Shown one piece after another: positions 17,794 to 26,337 of a DNA stretch of 64,000 nucleotides (its first letter is position 1; every line of letters begins with the position of its first letter). The stretch is taken from contig NZ_LXTT01000020.1 of the NCBI RefSeq assembly GCF_001683915.1, positions 62,001 through 126,000 on the forward strand, written 5' to 3'. Under the pieces are notes generated by a model. It saw only the letters and a list, made by a program, of their open reading frames with translations. It was not told the DNA's origin and did no database searches. This DNA is from Allomuricauda sp. CP2A. Lineage in GTDB: Bacteria > Bacteroidota > Bacteroidia > Flavobacteriales > Flavobacteriaceae. Both the position numbers and the translations under genes were made by a program.

Positions 17794-19104
17794 ATGACAA
17801 CTATGCCAATAAAATACCTTTTTACAGCCCTGTCTCTTTTGTTTACAGTTTCAATAACCGCACAGAAACTTTCCAGAACCGAAAAAAAGATTGTTGCTTC
17901 CATTGAAAAAAACAATGCGGAAGCCATCGATTTTTTGAAAGAGGTGGTGAACATCAACAGCGGCACTTTAAATGCAGAAGGGGTCAAGGAAGTTGGGATG
18001 GTCTTCAAAGATGCGTTTGACAATATTGGTTTTGAGACAAAATGGATAGAGATGCCCAACGAAATGGACCGGGCAGGCCATCTATTTGCGGAAACTTCAG
18101 GAACTAAAGGCAAAAAACTGTTGCTCATTGGGCATTTAGATACGGTTTTTGAGGAGGATAGTCCCTTTCAGACCTTTGAAATGGTCAATGATAGCATCGC
18201 CCATGCTCCCGGGGGCAACGATATGAAGGGTGGTGATGTCATTGTCTTGTATGCCCTAAAAGCATTACAAGAGAATGGATTGTTGAAGGATGCCCAGATT
18301 ATTGTGGCATTTACAGGTGATGAGGAAAGTACTGGAAAACCTTTATCAATTAGTAGGAAGGATTTGATTGACGCTGCAAAACGAAGCGATATCGCCTTGG
18401 GTTTTGAGACTTCAACGGGATTCAATTATGCAACGGTGGCCCGAAGGGGCGCTTCTGGTTGGGAATTGGAGGTAGAGGGCAAACGAGCCCATTCTTCCGG
18501 AATTTTTAGCGAGAATACAGGTGCAGGGGCCATTTTTGAAATTTCTAGAATCCTACACCAGTTTTATACCGATGCAAAAGGTGAAGACCTCTTGACCTTC
18601 AACCCCGGAACACTTTTGGGCGGTACCTTCGTCAATTTTGATGCCTCAACCAGTAAAGGGGATGTTTTTGGAAAAACCAATGTAGTTGCACAAAAAGCGA
18701 TGGCCCGGGGTGGACTTCGATTTATTTCCGAAGAGCAAAAAGAAAGGGCCCGGGAGAAAATGCGTGAAATTGTGACCCAAAACCTGCCCAAAACTTCAGC
18801 TTCCATCAGTTTTACGGATAGCTATCCAGCCATGCAGCCCACCGAAGGCAATATGCAATTGCTGGAAACTTTGAACCAAGTGAGTTTGGATTTAGAACAA
18901 GGTGAAGTACTGGCCTACGACCCAGGCAAGAGAGGTGCTGCCGATGTTTCCTTCGTGGCGCAATATGTGGATTGCTTGGACGGGTTGGGAACCATGGGCT
19001 CCAATGCCCATACCCCAGAAGAAACCGTCAATCTAAACACTATTGAAGCCTTGACCAAACGCACCGCTATTCTGATCTATCGATTGATAAACACCAAATC
19101 ATGA
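17794..19104 (+). CDS. Secreted M20-family metallopeptidase (carboxypeptidase G2-like)
   Basis: The 436-residue protein has an N-terminal signal peptide (MTTMPIKYLFTALSLLFTVSITAQ). The di-zinc ligands of the M20 family are visible: LIGHLDTVFE, PGGNDMKGG, FTGDEESTG and FETSTG, with the final His in GSNAHTPEE. A lid domain (about 230-345) sits between. Family members cut C-terminal glutamate or dipeptides; the substrate is not evident. It overlaps the next gene by four bases (ATGA), so the two form an operon. Confidence 0.92.
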   Translation: MTTMPIKYLFTALSLLFTVSITAQKLSRTEKKIVASIEKNNAEAIDFLKEVVNINSGTLNAEGVKEVGMVFKDAFDNIGFETKWIEMPNEMDRAGHLFAETSGTKGKKLLLIGHLDTVFEEDSPFQTFEMVNDSIAHAPGGNDMKGGDVIVLYALKALQENGLLKDAQIIVAFTGDEESTGKPLSISRKDLIDAAKRSDIALGFETSTGFNYATVARRGASGWELEVEGKRAHSSGIFSENTGAGAIFEISRILHQFYTDAKGEDLLTFNPGTLLGGTFVNFDASTSKGDVFGKTNVVAQKAMARGGLRFISEEQKERAREKMREIVTQNLPKTSASISFTDSYPAMQPTEGNMQLLETLNQVSLDLEQGEVLAYDPGKRGAADVSFVAQYVDCLDGLGTMGSNAHTPEETVNLNTIEALTKRTAILIYRLINTKS

Positions 19105-19874
19105 TTGAACTTAAAAATGAACAAGCTACCGTAGGCATTGATGCGGGCGAGTTGGCAAGTTTTGTGGTGAACGGGCATGAGTTTGTCCATCAAAAAGGGA
19201 GCCCGGGTTGGCGGAGTTCGGATACCGAAATGTTTCCCATTATTGGACCGGTGAACGAGGCGGGCTTTAATGTTCAGGTGCCGCGGGGCAATGCGGTTCA
19301 AGATCAACACGGATTGCTTCGGGAATTGGACTATGAACTACGTTCCCAAACCGATGATTCCGCAGTCTTTGCAAAGCAATATCAAGCGGGAACCCCAATA
19401 AAAAACTCAAAATTTCCCGAAAAATCTCCCAAACAATGGCTGATGTGGCCCTACAGTTTCGGTTTCGAGAAGTCATTTTCATTGAAGGACCAAACCTTGG
19501 AAATTACCTTTACCATTTCGGGGGAAAGGGATATGCCTTTTATGTTGGGATACCATCCTGCCTTTAAACTTCACTCAACCAACCCCACAATAATTGCCGA
19601 TCAGCAGAAAATTTCTTTGGATGAGGTTCTGGAAGTGGGCAACAGGGCCTTGCTTGTGGAAAACTGTACCTCCATCACATTGCAAGATGAAAAGGATATT
19701 ACCATAGAGACGGAAGGCTTTGGCCATTTTATGTGCTGGACCGAGGTCAGGAACATGGTCTGTATCGAGCCTATTTCGTTTTACCCTTATGCGGTGAACC
19801 AACGGGATTTATACCTTGGTTTTCAACATTTAAAGGATGAGAATGCCATCTTCAAGGTGAAATTAACGGTCTGA
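19101..19874 (+). CDS. Aldose 1-epimerase-family protein
   Basis: The 257-residue protein belongs to the galactose-mutarotase-like fold: it starts with LKNEQATVGIDAGELASFVVNG, has GYHPAFKL with the active-site His and a CWTEVRNMVCIEPI segment near the end. It is shorter than GalM, like the YeaD/LacX branch that acts on hexose-6-phosphates or unknown sugars. There is no signal peptide. It is co-transcribed with the M20 peptidase gene by four-base overlap, an unexplained pairing. Confidence 0.9.
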   Translation: MIELKNEQATVGIDAGELASFVVNGHEFVHQKGSPGWRSSDTEMFPIIGPVNEAGFNVQVPRGNAVQDQHGLLRELDYELRSQTDDSAVFAKQYQAGTPIKNSKFPEKSPKQWLMWPYSFGFEKSFSLKDQTLEITFTISGERDMPFMLGYHPAFKLHSTNPTIIADQQKISLDEVLEVGNRALLVENCTSITLQDEKDITIETEGFGHFMCWTEVRNMVCIEPISFYPYAVNQRDLYLGFQHLKDENAIFKVKLTV

Positions 19875-20060
19875 TCATCGAAAATGTTCCAAAATTCATG
19901 ATTTTTTAACATTGCGTAAACTTTTTCTTACTAAATTAGGAATGGAAAAGCATTGCTGCTCAGCAGGTTCTGTTTTTCAATGCACTTTTCAAAGGAAATA
20001 ATAGGAATCCTAAAGCTGGGATTCCGGTGTCGGGGCTACATAACCAAAACCAATCCAATT

Positions 20061-20159
20061 ATGGAAATCATACTTCCTTATCTTGTTGTAGTTGCCCTGA
20101 TTATTGTCTTTTGGATAGCCTTTGTGGTAAAAATGTACCGAAAGATAAAAGGACTATAG
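20061..20159 (+). CDS. Small membrane peptide, 32 residues
   Basis: An ATG at 20061 opens a 32-residue peptide: a single hydrophobic helix (PYLVVVALIIVFWIAFVV) followed by a basic tail (KMYRKIKGL). Topology would be N-out, C-in. It ends inside the stop region of the convergent exonuclease gene. Similar tiny membrane peptides occur in Bacteroidota but no family is recognised; expression is unproven. Confidence 0.4.
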   Translation: MEIILPYLVVVALIIVFWIAFVVKMYRKIKGL

Positions 20160-21515
20160 CACAAAAGACTCCAATTTAGGCAAAAGGGCTTCCACTATAC
20201 GTTGGGCTTCCAGCGTGTTTTTTTGAGGAATGATGAAGGACTCAATATCTTCCAAAGTGGATACGTCCATTTCTTGGTCGATGAACCCATATCCTTTGTA
20301 AACCCCTTCCGAAATAAGAATTACGGCCTGCTCGTCTGGGTGTCTGCCTTTTTCCCGAATAATCCGCACCTCAGATTCCAATGCTTTCATCTCTGCGATG
20401 GCGGTTTTCACCTTTTGGTTATAGGTTTCAATAGGTTCATCTGAAGTGCAAATGCCCTCACAGGATGTAATCCGGTGATGCGAACAGGCTGCATTGGTCT
20501 GTTGCAAGTGGCAATATTTGGGACATAGCGCAAAATTTTTGCACATTTCTTCCAAATAGGCCCTACAATCCGTTTGATTGTAAAATACTTTTATGGGATT
20601 GGGGATACCCTTTAGGGTATTGTACGCCAAATGCCTGATGCCGTTTCGGTCCTCATATTCAAAGATGGCATATTGTTTTAAGGTTCGTTTTTGGGCCCGG
20701 TTGTACAGTGGGAACAGTCGTTTGATTTCTGCGGATTCCATCAGCAGTGCCACCAATTCGCTGCCCGAAAGTTTAAAATCAATATCGGCGGTTTCGCTGC
20801 ACATTTGGGTTTCTTTGACACTCTTGTCATAAAAATGGCCCAACACCCTTTTTTTTAAATTGATGGCCTTCCCCACATAAATGATTTCCCCTTGCTGGTT
20901 TTTAAAATAATAAATGCCGGGTTTCGGTGGAATTTTATCAAAAACCGATTTGGGCAGGTGGGGCGGTAGGGTGGCCTCTTGGCTTCGGGCGTTCAAAAAC
21001 TTTTGAAAAATGGGTTCAGCATTGGGCGTACTCAGCAACCTCTGGAACAAGAGGGTCGTGGCATGGGCATCACCACGGGCACGGTGCCTATCTTTTAATG
21101 GAATTTGAACCGCTGAGCATAGTTTGCCCAAACTGTAGGAATGCAGCCCGGGAATCAGTTTTCGGGATAGGCGGACGGTACAGAGTTTTTTTCGGGTGAA
21201 ATCCACACCAATTTGGCGGAATTCCTCTTTTATCACCCCATAATCAAAATTCACGGCGTGTGCCACAAAGACACAACCGTTGGTAATTTCTTGAATTGAT
21301 CTTGAAATCTCTTGGAATGTAGGTGCGTCCTTCACCATGTCGTCGTCAATTCCCGTAAGCCCTGTAATAAAGTAGGGAATGGGACACTGTGGATTCACCA
21401 AAGAGGTAAATTCATCCACAATTTGGTCTCCATCATATTTGAAAATGGCAATTTCGGTGATTTTATTCCCCTTAATGCCATTTCCAGTGGTTTCTATGTC
21501 GATAATGGTGTACAA
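20154..21515 (-). CDS. DEDDh exonuclease fused to a GIY-YIG nuclease domain
   Basis: The 453-residue protein joins two nuclease domains. Residues 1-160 form a DnaQ-like 3'-5' exonuclease (Asp6, Glu8, Asp91, and the HRARGDAHAT motif with Asp149). Residues about 195-275 form a GIY-YIG endonuclease (GIY at 200-202, YVG at 213-215), as in UvrC and Cho, followed by a cysteine-bearing region (ACSHHRITSCEGICTSDEP). A repair role in excising damaged DNA is inferred. The start is TTG at 21513-21515 (MYTIIDIETTG), preceded by GGAAG; a stop four codons upstream leaves no ATG alternative. Confidence 0.93.
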   Translation of the reverse strand: MYTIIDIETTGNGIKGNKITEIAIFKYDGDQIVDEFTSLVNPQCPIPYFITGLTGIDDDMVKDAPTFQEISRSIQEITNGCVFVAHAVNFDYGVIKEEFRQIGVDFTRKKLCTVRLSRKLIPGLHSYSLGKLCSAVQIPLKDRHRARGDAHATTLLFQRLLSTPNAEPIFQKFLNARSQEATLPPHLPKSVFDKIPPKPGIYYFKNQQGEIIYVGKAINLKKRVLGHFYDKSVKETQMCSETADIDFKLSGSELVALLMESAEIKRLFPLYNRAQKRTLKQYAIFEYEDRNGIRHLAYNTLKGIPNPIKVFYNQTDCRAYLEEMCKNFALCPKYCHLQQTNAACSHHRITSCEGICTSDEPIETYNQKVKTAIAEMKALESEVRIIREKGRHPDEQAVILISEGVYKGYGFIDQEMDVSTLEDIESFIIPQKNTLEAQRIVEALLPKLESFVL

Positions 21516-21579
21516 CTTCCAAAAAGTTCAGGGCATTAAAGTTAGAACTTTTTCGAAGCACATCATAGTGCTGGAGCGG

Positions 21580-23997
21580 TTAGCTTTGGTTATTGTTTTC
21601 TTGTCGGGCCCTGTTCATCTCTTCTTGGATTTCGGATTGTCTTCGGCGAACAGGTTGAACGGATTGCTTGCCAAATCGCCATGAGACCGAAAGGGTGGCG
21701 TACCGTGTATCGCGGTAGCTGGTGAAGGTATCATCCAGATTGCCAAATACAGTCCTTCCCGTCGGATATTGGTTCCAGAAAATGTCGTTGACATTAAATC
21801 GCAGGGTCATGGCATCGTTGAACAGGTTTTTTTGGAGTCCCAAGGAAAAGGAAGAAATGGTCCGTGCCTTGGTGATGGTAGCATAATGGGGGAAAAGATA
21901 AAAGGCCCCGGCCTGTAAGCGGTATCCCTTTCCGAGTCCAAAACTGTGGTTGGTGTTCAAGCTCACTATTGGGTTGTTTCGGTCAAAATCAAACCCATTG
22001 ATCTCTCCATCAAAATCGTTTAGGGATGCATTGAGGTTCCAGTTGCTTTGCCACCAATTGGCAAACTTAATGGGCAGACTGGCCACAAAGGAATAGCTCT
22101 TTAAATTGGCAATGTTGATGGGCCTCACAATGACCACCTCTTCATCACCATCACGAACAATGGCCATGGTAAGGACATTTTCCGTATACCCAACATTAAA
22201 GGCAAAGTAATAGCGCTGCTTAAAGGTGTAATTTACCTCGCTCACCCAAGTAAACTGTGGTTGTAGATAAGGATTTCCTTCCCGGTACGTATTGGTGTTC
22301 ACAAAGGTTCGGAAAGGGTTCAACTGTGCATAACCGGGCCGATCTATTCGTCGTCCTGCTGACAGCCCCAAAGTATGGTTTTCATTAAAAGTATAATTGT
22401 ATGAGGCTGTTGGAAAAAGGTTCAAATAATCCAACTCATTGACGGTATTGGTGGTAACCTGATTTCCGGTCACAAAGGTGTTTTCGGCCCGTATTCCAAA
22501 CTGTGCATTCCATTTTTCACGGTTAAGGTTATAACTCACATAAGCCGCATAAATGTCTTCATCGTAGATGAAATGATTGCTCAAATTGGTGTTGGGGGTG
22601 GTGACACCGTTGTTTTCGTTGACATACGCAAGGTCATTATCCGATTTTACCCAGGTGTTTTTCCAGCCCGCTTCAAACTTGTCCCCATTTTCCAGGGTGA
22701 GTTCATAATCCAAAGTAAGTCCGGTGAGGTTCAAAAAGCCATCTATATCCCCCAAAAGGATATCTTGGGCCGTGGTATTGCTATCAAAAAACTCAAAATT
22801 TGAAATAAACCGCTGATCGGACCAATTGCTGTAACGGGCATGGTCAAAATTGAAGGTTAGGATACTTTTCCCGGTAAACGAATGTCTTGCATTAAGGTTG
22901 GCCGTGAGCTGGTTCCATTCTGAGTTGATATTGGTATCTGTGTTTTCTTCCGAAATGAGCTCCCGGCCTGTATTGTAGCCCAATATATTGCTGGTGGATA
23001 TGTTTTTATTGCCATTATTCAGGCCGGTGAAGAGCACGCCAAGGGTGGTTTTTTCGCTTGCGGTGTAATCCAAACCCAACCTTCCGGTGTGTGTTTTGAG
23101 GGGGAGTTCAAAATCATTTTGAAGATCGTAATAGCCCATGGGTTGGTCTCCATCCAAAAAAGTTCGGTCAATGACAATTTCCTGGTATTGATTTCGGTCC
23201 GTGTAGGAATACTGGCCATATAGATTGAACTTTTCGGTCCGGTGGTTAAAATCCACGGAGCTGTTCCAACGAAAATAGCGCCCGTACCCGGGACTCAACG
23301 TCAGACTGCCATTGGTACCGTAAAGTTTTCCTTTTTTGGTAACGATGTTGATAATTCCGGCATTGCCCTGTGCTTCGTACCGCACCGAAGGGTTGGTAAT
23401 GATTTCCACTTTTTCAATATTGGAAGAGGGCAGACTCCGTAAAAGGTTGGCCAATTGCTCCCCTTGTAGCCGGGTATCTTTTCCATCAATATAAATGCGA
23501 ACCCCGGTTCGGCCACTGAGCGATATGACATCATCTTGATCTACGATCACACCCGGTGCTTTCTCCAAAATTTCCATGGTGGAATTGCCGGTGTTCACGA
23601 TACTGTTTTCAATATTGAGGACGAGTTTATCCTGCTCTTTTTGGATGAAGGGTTTTTGGGCCACCACGGCGACCTCTTGCAATTCTTGCGCTTGGTCTTC
23701 CAAACTGATGTCACCCAGATTTGTTACGCTTAAATCAGAAAGCACCTTGGTTTTGTACCCCACATACGAAATGGACAAAAAGGAATCGTCCGGTTGTTTT
23801 ATGTCGATGTTGAACAAGCCATCCGCATCAGTGATGGCACCTTTGATTAGGGTGGAGTCGGTTTGACTCATGACCACCACATTGGCAAAGGCGATTGCCG
23901 AACCATTGGAGTCCACAATTTTACCTTTAAACGCATTTTGTGCATGTACTTGGCTTACCATTAGAATGAAGAGTAGCCCTAGAATTTTTTTGATCAT
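21580..23997 (-). CDS. TonB-dependent receptor-like outer-membrane protein (OMP_b-brl_3)
   Basis: The 805-residue protein has a signal peptide (MIKKILGLLFILMVSQVHAQ), a carboxypeptidase-regulatory-like domain (FKGKIVDSNGSAIAFANVVV), a plug region with the INIVTKKG segment near residue 215, and a beta-barrel of the OMP_b-brl_3 type ending in a Ser/Arg/Gln-rich tail (VRRRQSEIQEEMNRARQENNNQS). Substrate is unknown. It lies 64 bp upstream of the exonuclease gene on the same strand and downstream of a LytS/LytTR pair also on that strand, which may regulate it. Confidence 0.9.
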   Translation of the reverse strand: MIKKILGLLFILMVSQVHAQNAFKGKIVDSNGSAIAFANVVVMSQTDSTLIKGAITDADGLFNIDIKQPDDSFLSISYVGYKTKVLSDLSVTNLGDISLEDQAQELQEVAVVAQKPFIQKEQDKLVLNIENSIVNTGNSTMEILEKAPGVIVDQDDVISLSGRTGVRIYIDGKDTRLQGEQLANLLRSLPSSNIEKVEIITNPSVRYEAQGNAGIINIVTKKGKLYGTNGSLTLSPGYGRYFRWNSSVDFNHRTEKFNLYGQYSYTDRNQYQEIVIDRTFLDGDQPMGYYDLQNDFELPLKTHTGRLGLDYTASEKTTLGVLFTGLNNGNKNISTSNILGYNTGRELISEENTDTNINSEWNQLTANLNARHSFTGKSILTFNFDHARYSNWSDQRFISNFEFFDSNTTAQDILLGDIDGFLNLTGLTLDYELTLENGDKFEAGWKNTWVKSDNDLAYVNENNGVTTPNTNLSNHFIYDEDIYAAYVSYNLNREKWNAQFGIRAENTFVTGNQVTTNTVNELDYLNLFPTASYNYTFNENHTLGLSAGRRIDRPGYAQLNPFRTFVNTNTYREGNPYLQPQFTWVSEVNYTFKQRYYFAFNVGYTENVLTMAIVRDGDEEVVIVRPINIANLKSYSFVASLPIKFANWWQSNWNLNASLNDFDGEINGFDFDRNNPIVSLNTNHSFGLGKGYRLQAGAFYLFPHYATITKARTISSFSLGLQKNLFNDAMTLRFNVNDIFWNQYPTGRTVFGNLDDTFTSYRDTRYATLSVSWRFGKQSVQPVRRRQSEIQEEMNRARQENNNQS

Positions 23998-24181
23998 AAG
24001 TTGGTATAAATAAGAACTAAAGCCAACTAAAAAGTTGGCTTAAGCATAAATCATCAAACAAAACCATCGTTTTGAAAACAATGCTAAAATCAGATTTTAT
24101 ACCTCATCTTGACCAGAATTGATTTGGTTGTCCATGGATTTGATGTGAACCCCTAGTATGCTGCAACGGATGTTTTGTAGT

Positions 24182-25267
24182 TTAGTTATAGGGAATGGTA
24201 ATGACGGTCCGCACCCCGTTGGGCATGTTCTCAAAATGGAAATCGGAATTTCCGTGATACAGTGCCTGTAAACGTTCTTTAATGTTGATGATGCCAATGC
24301 CGCTGTTGGAATAAATGGGGTATTTGGGCAATTTTTTGCCGTTGTTCTCCACGGAAAGTTCTATGGAGCCCTCATTTTTTGTGATGGATAAATGGATACG
24401 AAGCTTCTTGTTTTTCTGGGAAAATCCATGCTTGATGGAGTTTTCAATAATGGGCTGGATCAACAATCGTGGAATCTGTTTGTGCAGCAAGGATTCCTCC
24501 ACTTGTTTGGTAATGACCAAATCTTCCTGAAACCGCTGTTTTAGAATATTGGTGTAGTAATCCAAAATTTCCAGCTCCTCACTAAGGGTAATAAAATTTT
24601 TGTCGTCTATGCTCAGGAACTTCCGTAACAGAAAACTGATATCGGCCACCATGTCCTGTGCCGCATCCGGGTTGTTGGGGATAAGACTGGAGATGCTGTT
24701 GAGCGTGTTGAACAGAAAATGGGGATTGAGCTGACTTTCCAGTGTTTTTAATTTGAACTTGATCAAACTGTTTTCCAATACCTTGTTTCGGATTTCCTGA
24801 TCTTTTATTTGCTGAAGATAGAAATAGGCATAGATGATCAGCGTCATGGAGCTGTACAGTAAAATGTTGGTGGTAACATTGAAGAAAAAGGTGTGGGTCA
24901 CTTTATCAAGAAAGGCAAAATCGGCATTGATTATGGAATAATCCAAAAGCAAGGGAGAGATAAAGCCCACCAGATAACTTATAATGATGCTCAGCACAAT
25001 ATGCAAGGGAATGATCTTGATCCAAGCCACCCGTTTCAACAGCAAATATTTAGTGAGCAGCGAAACGGAGCACATAAACAGCAAAACAAAGGCCCAATCG
25101 ATCAAACTGACCAATGCAAGCCCCATGAGGTCGTCCGTGACCCTTTGCGGGCCACTGTACAAAAAGTAGAAACCGCGTAAAAATTCAACCAGGGCAATGA
25201 AGGTATAGAAGATCACCAAATAGATGATCAAACGTTTCTCACTATATTTTTTCAAGGTATTCCACAT
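24182..25267 (-). CDS. LytS/YehU-type sensor histidine kinase
   Basis: The 361-residue protein has four N-terminal membrane helices (about 13-150), a helical linker and a His_kinase domain with the phospho-accepting motif LESQLNPHFLFNTLNSI near residue 185. The ATPase domain has N-box PIIENSIKHGF and G-box GIGIINIKERLQALY. It lacks a typical periplasmic sensor domain, so the stimulus is probably membrane-borne. The start overlaps the stop of the response-regulator gene (TAATG), so the two are translationally coupled. Confidence 0.93.
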   Translation of the reverse strand: MWNTLKKYSEKRLIIYLVIFYTFIALVEFLRGFYFLYSGPQRVTDDLMGLALVSLIDWAFVLLFMCSVSLLTKYLLLKRVAWIKIIPLHIVLSIIISYLVGFISPLLLDYSIINADFAFLDKVTHTFFFNVTTNILLYSSMTLIIYAYFYLQQIKDQEIRNKVLENSLIKFKLKTLESQLNPHFLFNTLNSISSLIPNNPDAAQDMVADISFLLRKFLSIDDKNFITLSEELEILDYYTNILKQRFQEDLVITKQVEESLLHKQIPRLLIQPIIENSIKHGFSQKNKKLRIHLSITKNEGSIELSVENNGKKLPKYPIYSNSGIGIINIKERLQALYHGNSDFHFENMPNGVRTVITIPYN

Positions 25268-26028
25268 TAGCCCAACCCCAATTTTTGGAGAAACTCCTTT
25301 TTATACGATTTACTGATTCGGAACAGCTCCTGATCCTGCATGCGCACATCCATTTCATTGTAATCTGAATGCACCAATTCCAGCATATAGTCTATATTGA
25401 TAATGGTAGATCTATGGATCCTCACAAACTTGTGGGCATTCAATTGGGGCATTAGGTTTTTTAGCGATTCGCGAACCGTATACTTCTTTTCCAAGCTGTA
25501 AATATCTGAATAATAGCTGGAGGCACAGATGTATTTGATACGGTCCTTGTTCACAAAAACGGTTCTGTTGTTTTCGCGAATGGGCAAGCGGGATGCCAAC
25601 GGATTGGGGATCCTTCCCTGAACCTCCATCAAAAACTTTCTAATGTCGGTTCCATTGGAATTCAGTTTTATCCGTTCCTCTATACGATTCAGGGTTTCAA
25701 AAAAACGATTGTTCTTAAAAGGTTTGAGGAGGAAATCCAGCGCATAATTGTTAAAGGCTTGTATGGCATAATTGTCGTAGGCCGTAATGAATACGATCAG
25801 GGGCATTTTTTGGAGTGTGAGTTGTTGGAGCACATCAAAACCCGTAAGGTCTTTGAGTTCAACATCCAAAAAGAGGACATCTGGAGCGAGTTGGTTGATT
25901 TGCACAATGGCCTCTTCGCCATTGGCACATTCCGCTTCAATTTTAAACTCCGGTCTTGACCCCAATAGTTCGGAAATGCGTTTCCGTGCCAGTAATTCGT
26001 CGTCTACAATAATTACGCTGTGAGCCAT
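25267..26028 (-). CDS. LytTR-family response regulator
   Basis: The 253-residue protein has a receiver domain with acidic pocket (VDDELLARK), phospho-acceptor Asp in VLFLDVELKDL near residue 57 and Lys in FLLKPFKNNRF, then a LytTR DNA-binding domain (RTVFVNKDRIKYICASSYYSDIYS ... KFVRIHRSTIINIDYM). It is the first gene of a two-gene operon with the LytS-type kinase. Likely targets are the adjacent TonB-type barrel gene downstream and the DUF5916 gene divergent upstream, but this is inference from position only. Confidence 0.95.
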   Translation of the reverse strand: MAHSVIIVDDELLARKRISELLGSRPEFKIEAECANGEEAIVQINQLAPDVLFLDVELKDLTGFDVLQQLTLQKMPLIVFITAYDNYAIQAFNNYALDFLLKPFKNNRFFETLNRIEERIKLNSNGTDIRKFLMEVQGRIPNPLASRLPIRENNRTVFVNKDRIKYICASSYYSDIYSLEKKYTVRESLKNLMPQLNAHKFVRIHRSTIINIDYMLELVHSDYNEMDVRMQDQELFRISKSYKKEFLQKLGLG

Positions 26029-26337
26029 CGTTGCAATTTAAGCGAAAATACTAAACAATTGTTTTTTTATAAATGTAGGTTGAACCCCATATTTCAGGAT
26101 GAAAGGGTTTCAAATCAGATACTTGGGCATTCACATCAAAATAAGGGTCATTCAATTCATTCTTGGCAACCTGCCATGGGCATCACCTAAATTTAGCCTG
26201 AAAACGTAAGGTTTTCTATCAATCAAAAAACGCAATCAATCACCATAAAGGTAGCCCAAGCTGCCAATAGGTTTCCTGTTATCCAAAAAGGTGGGTTTTG
26301 GGAAACCTAAGTGGTGTTGATGTTCAACCACACTTGG

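Noticed and set aside
26053-26064. Palindrome AAACAATTGTTT upstream of the LytTR gene
   Set aside because: A 12-bp AT-rich palindrome is likely by chance and matches no known site.
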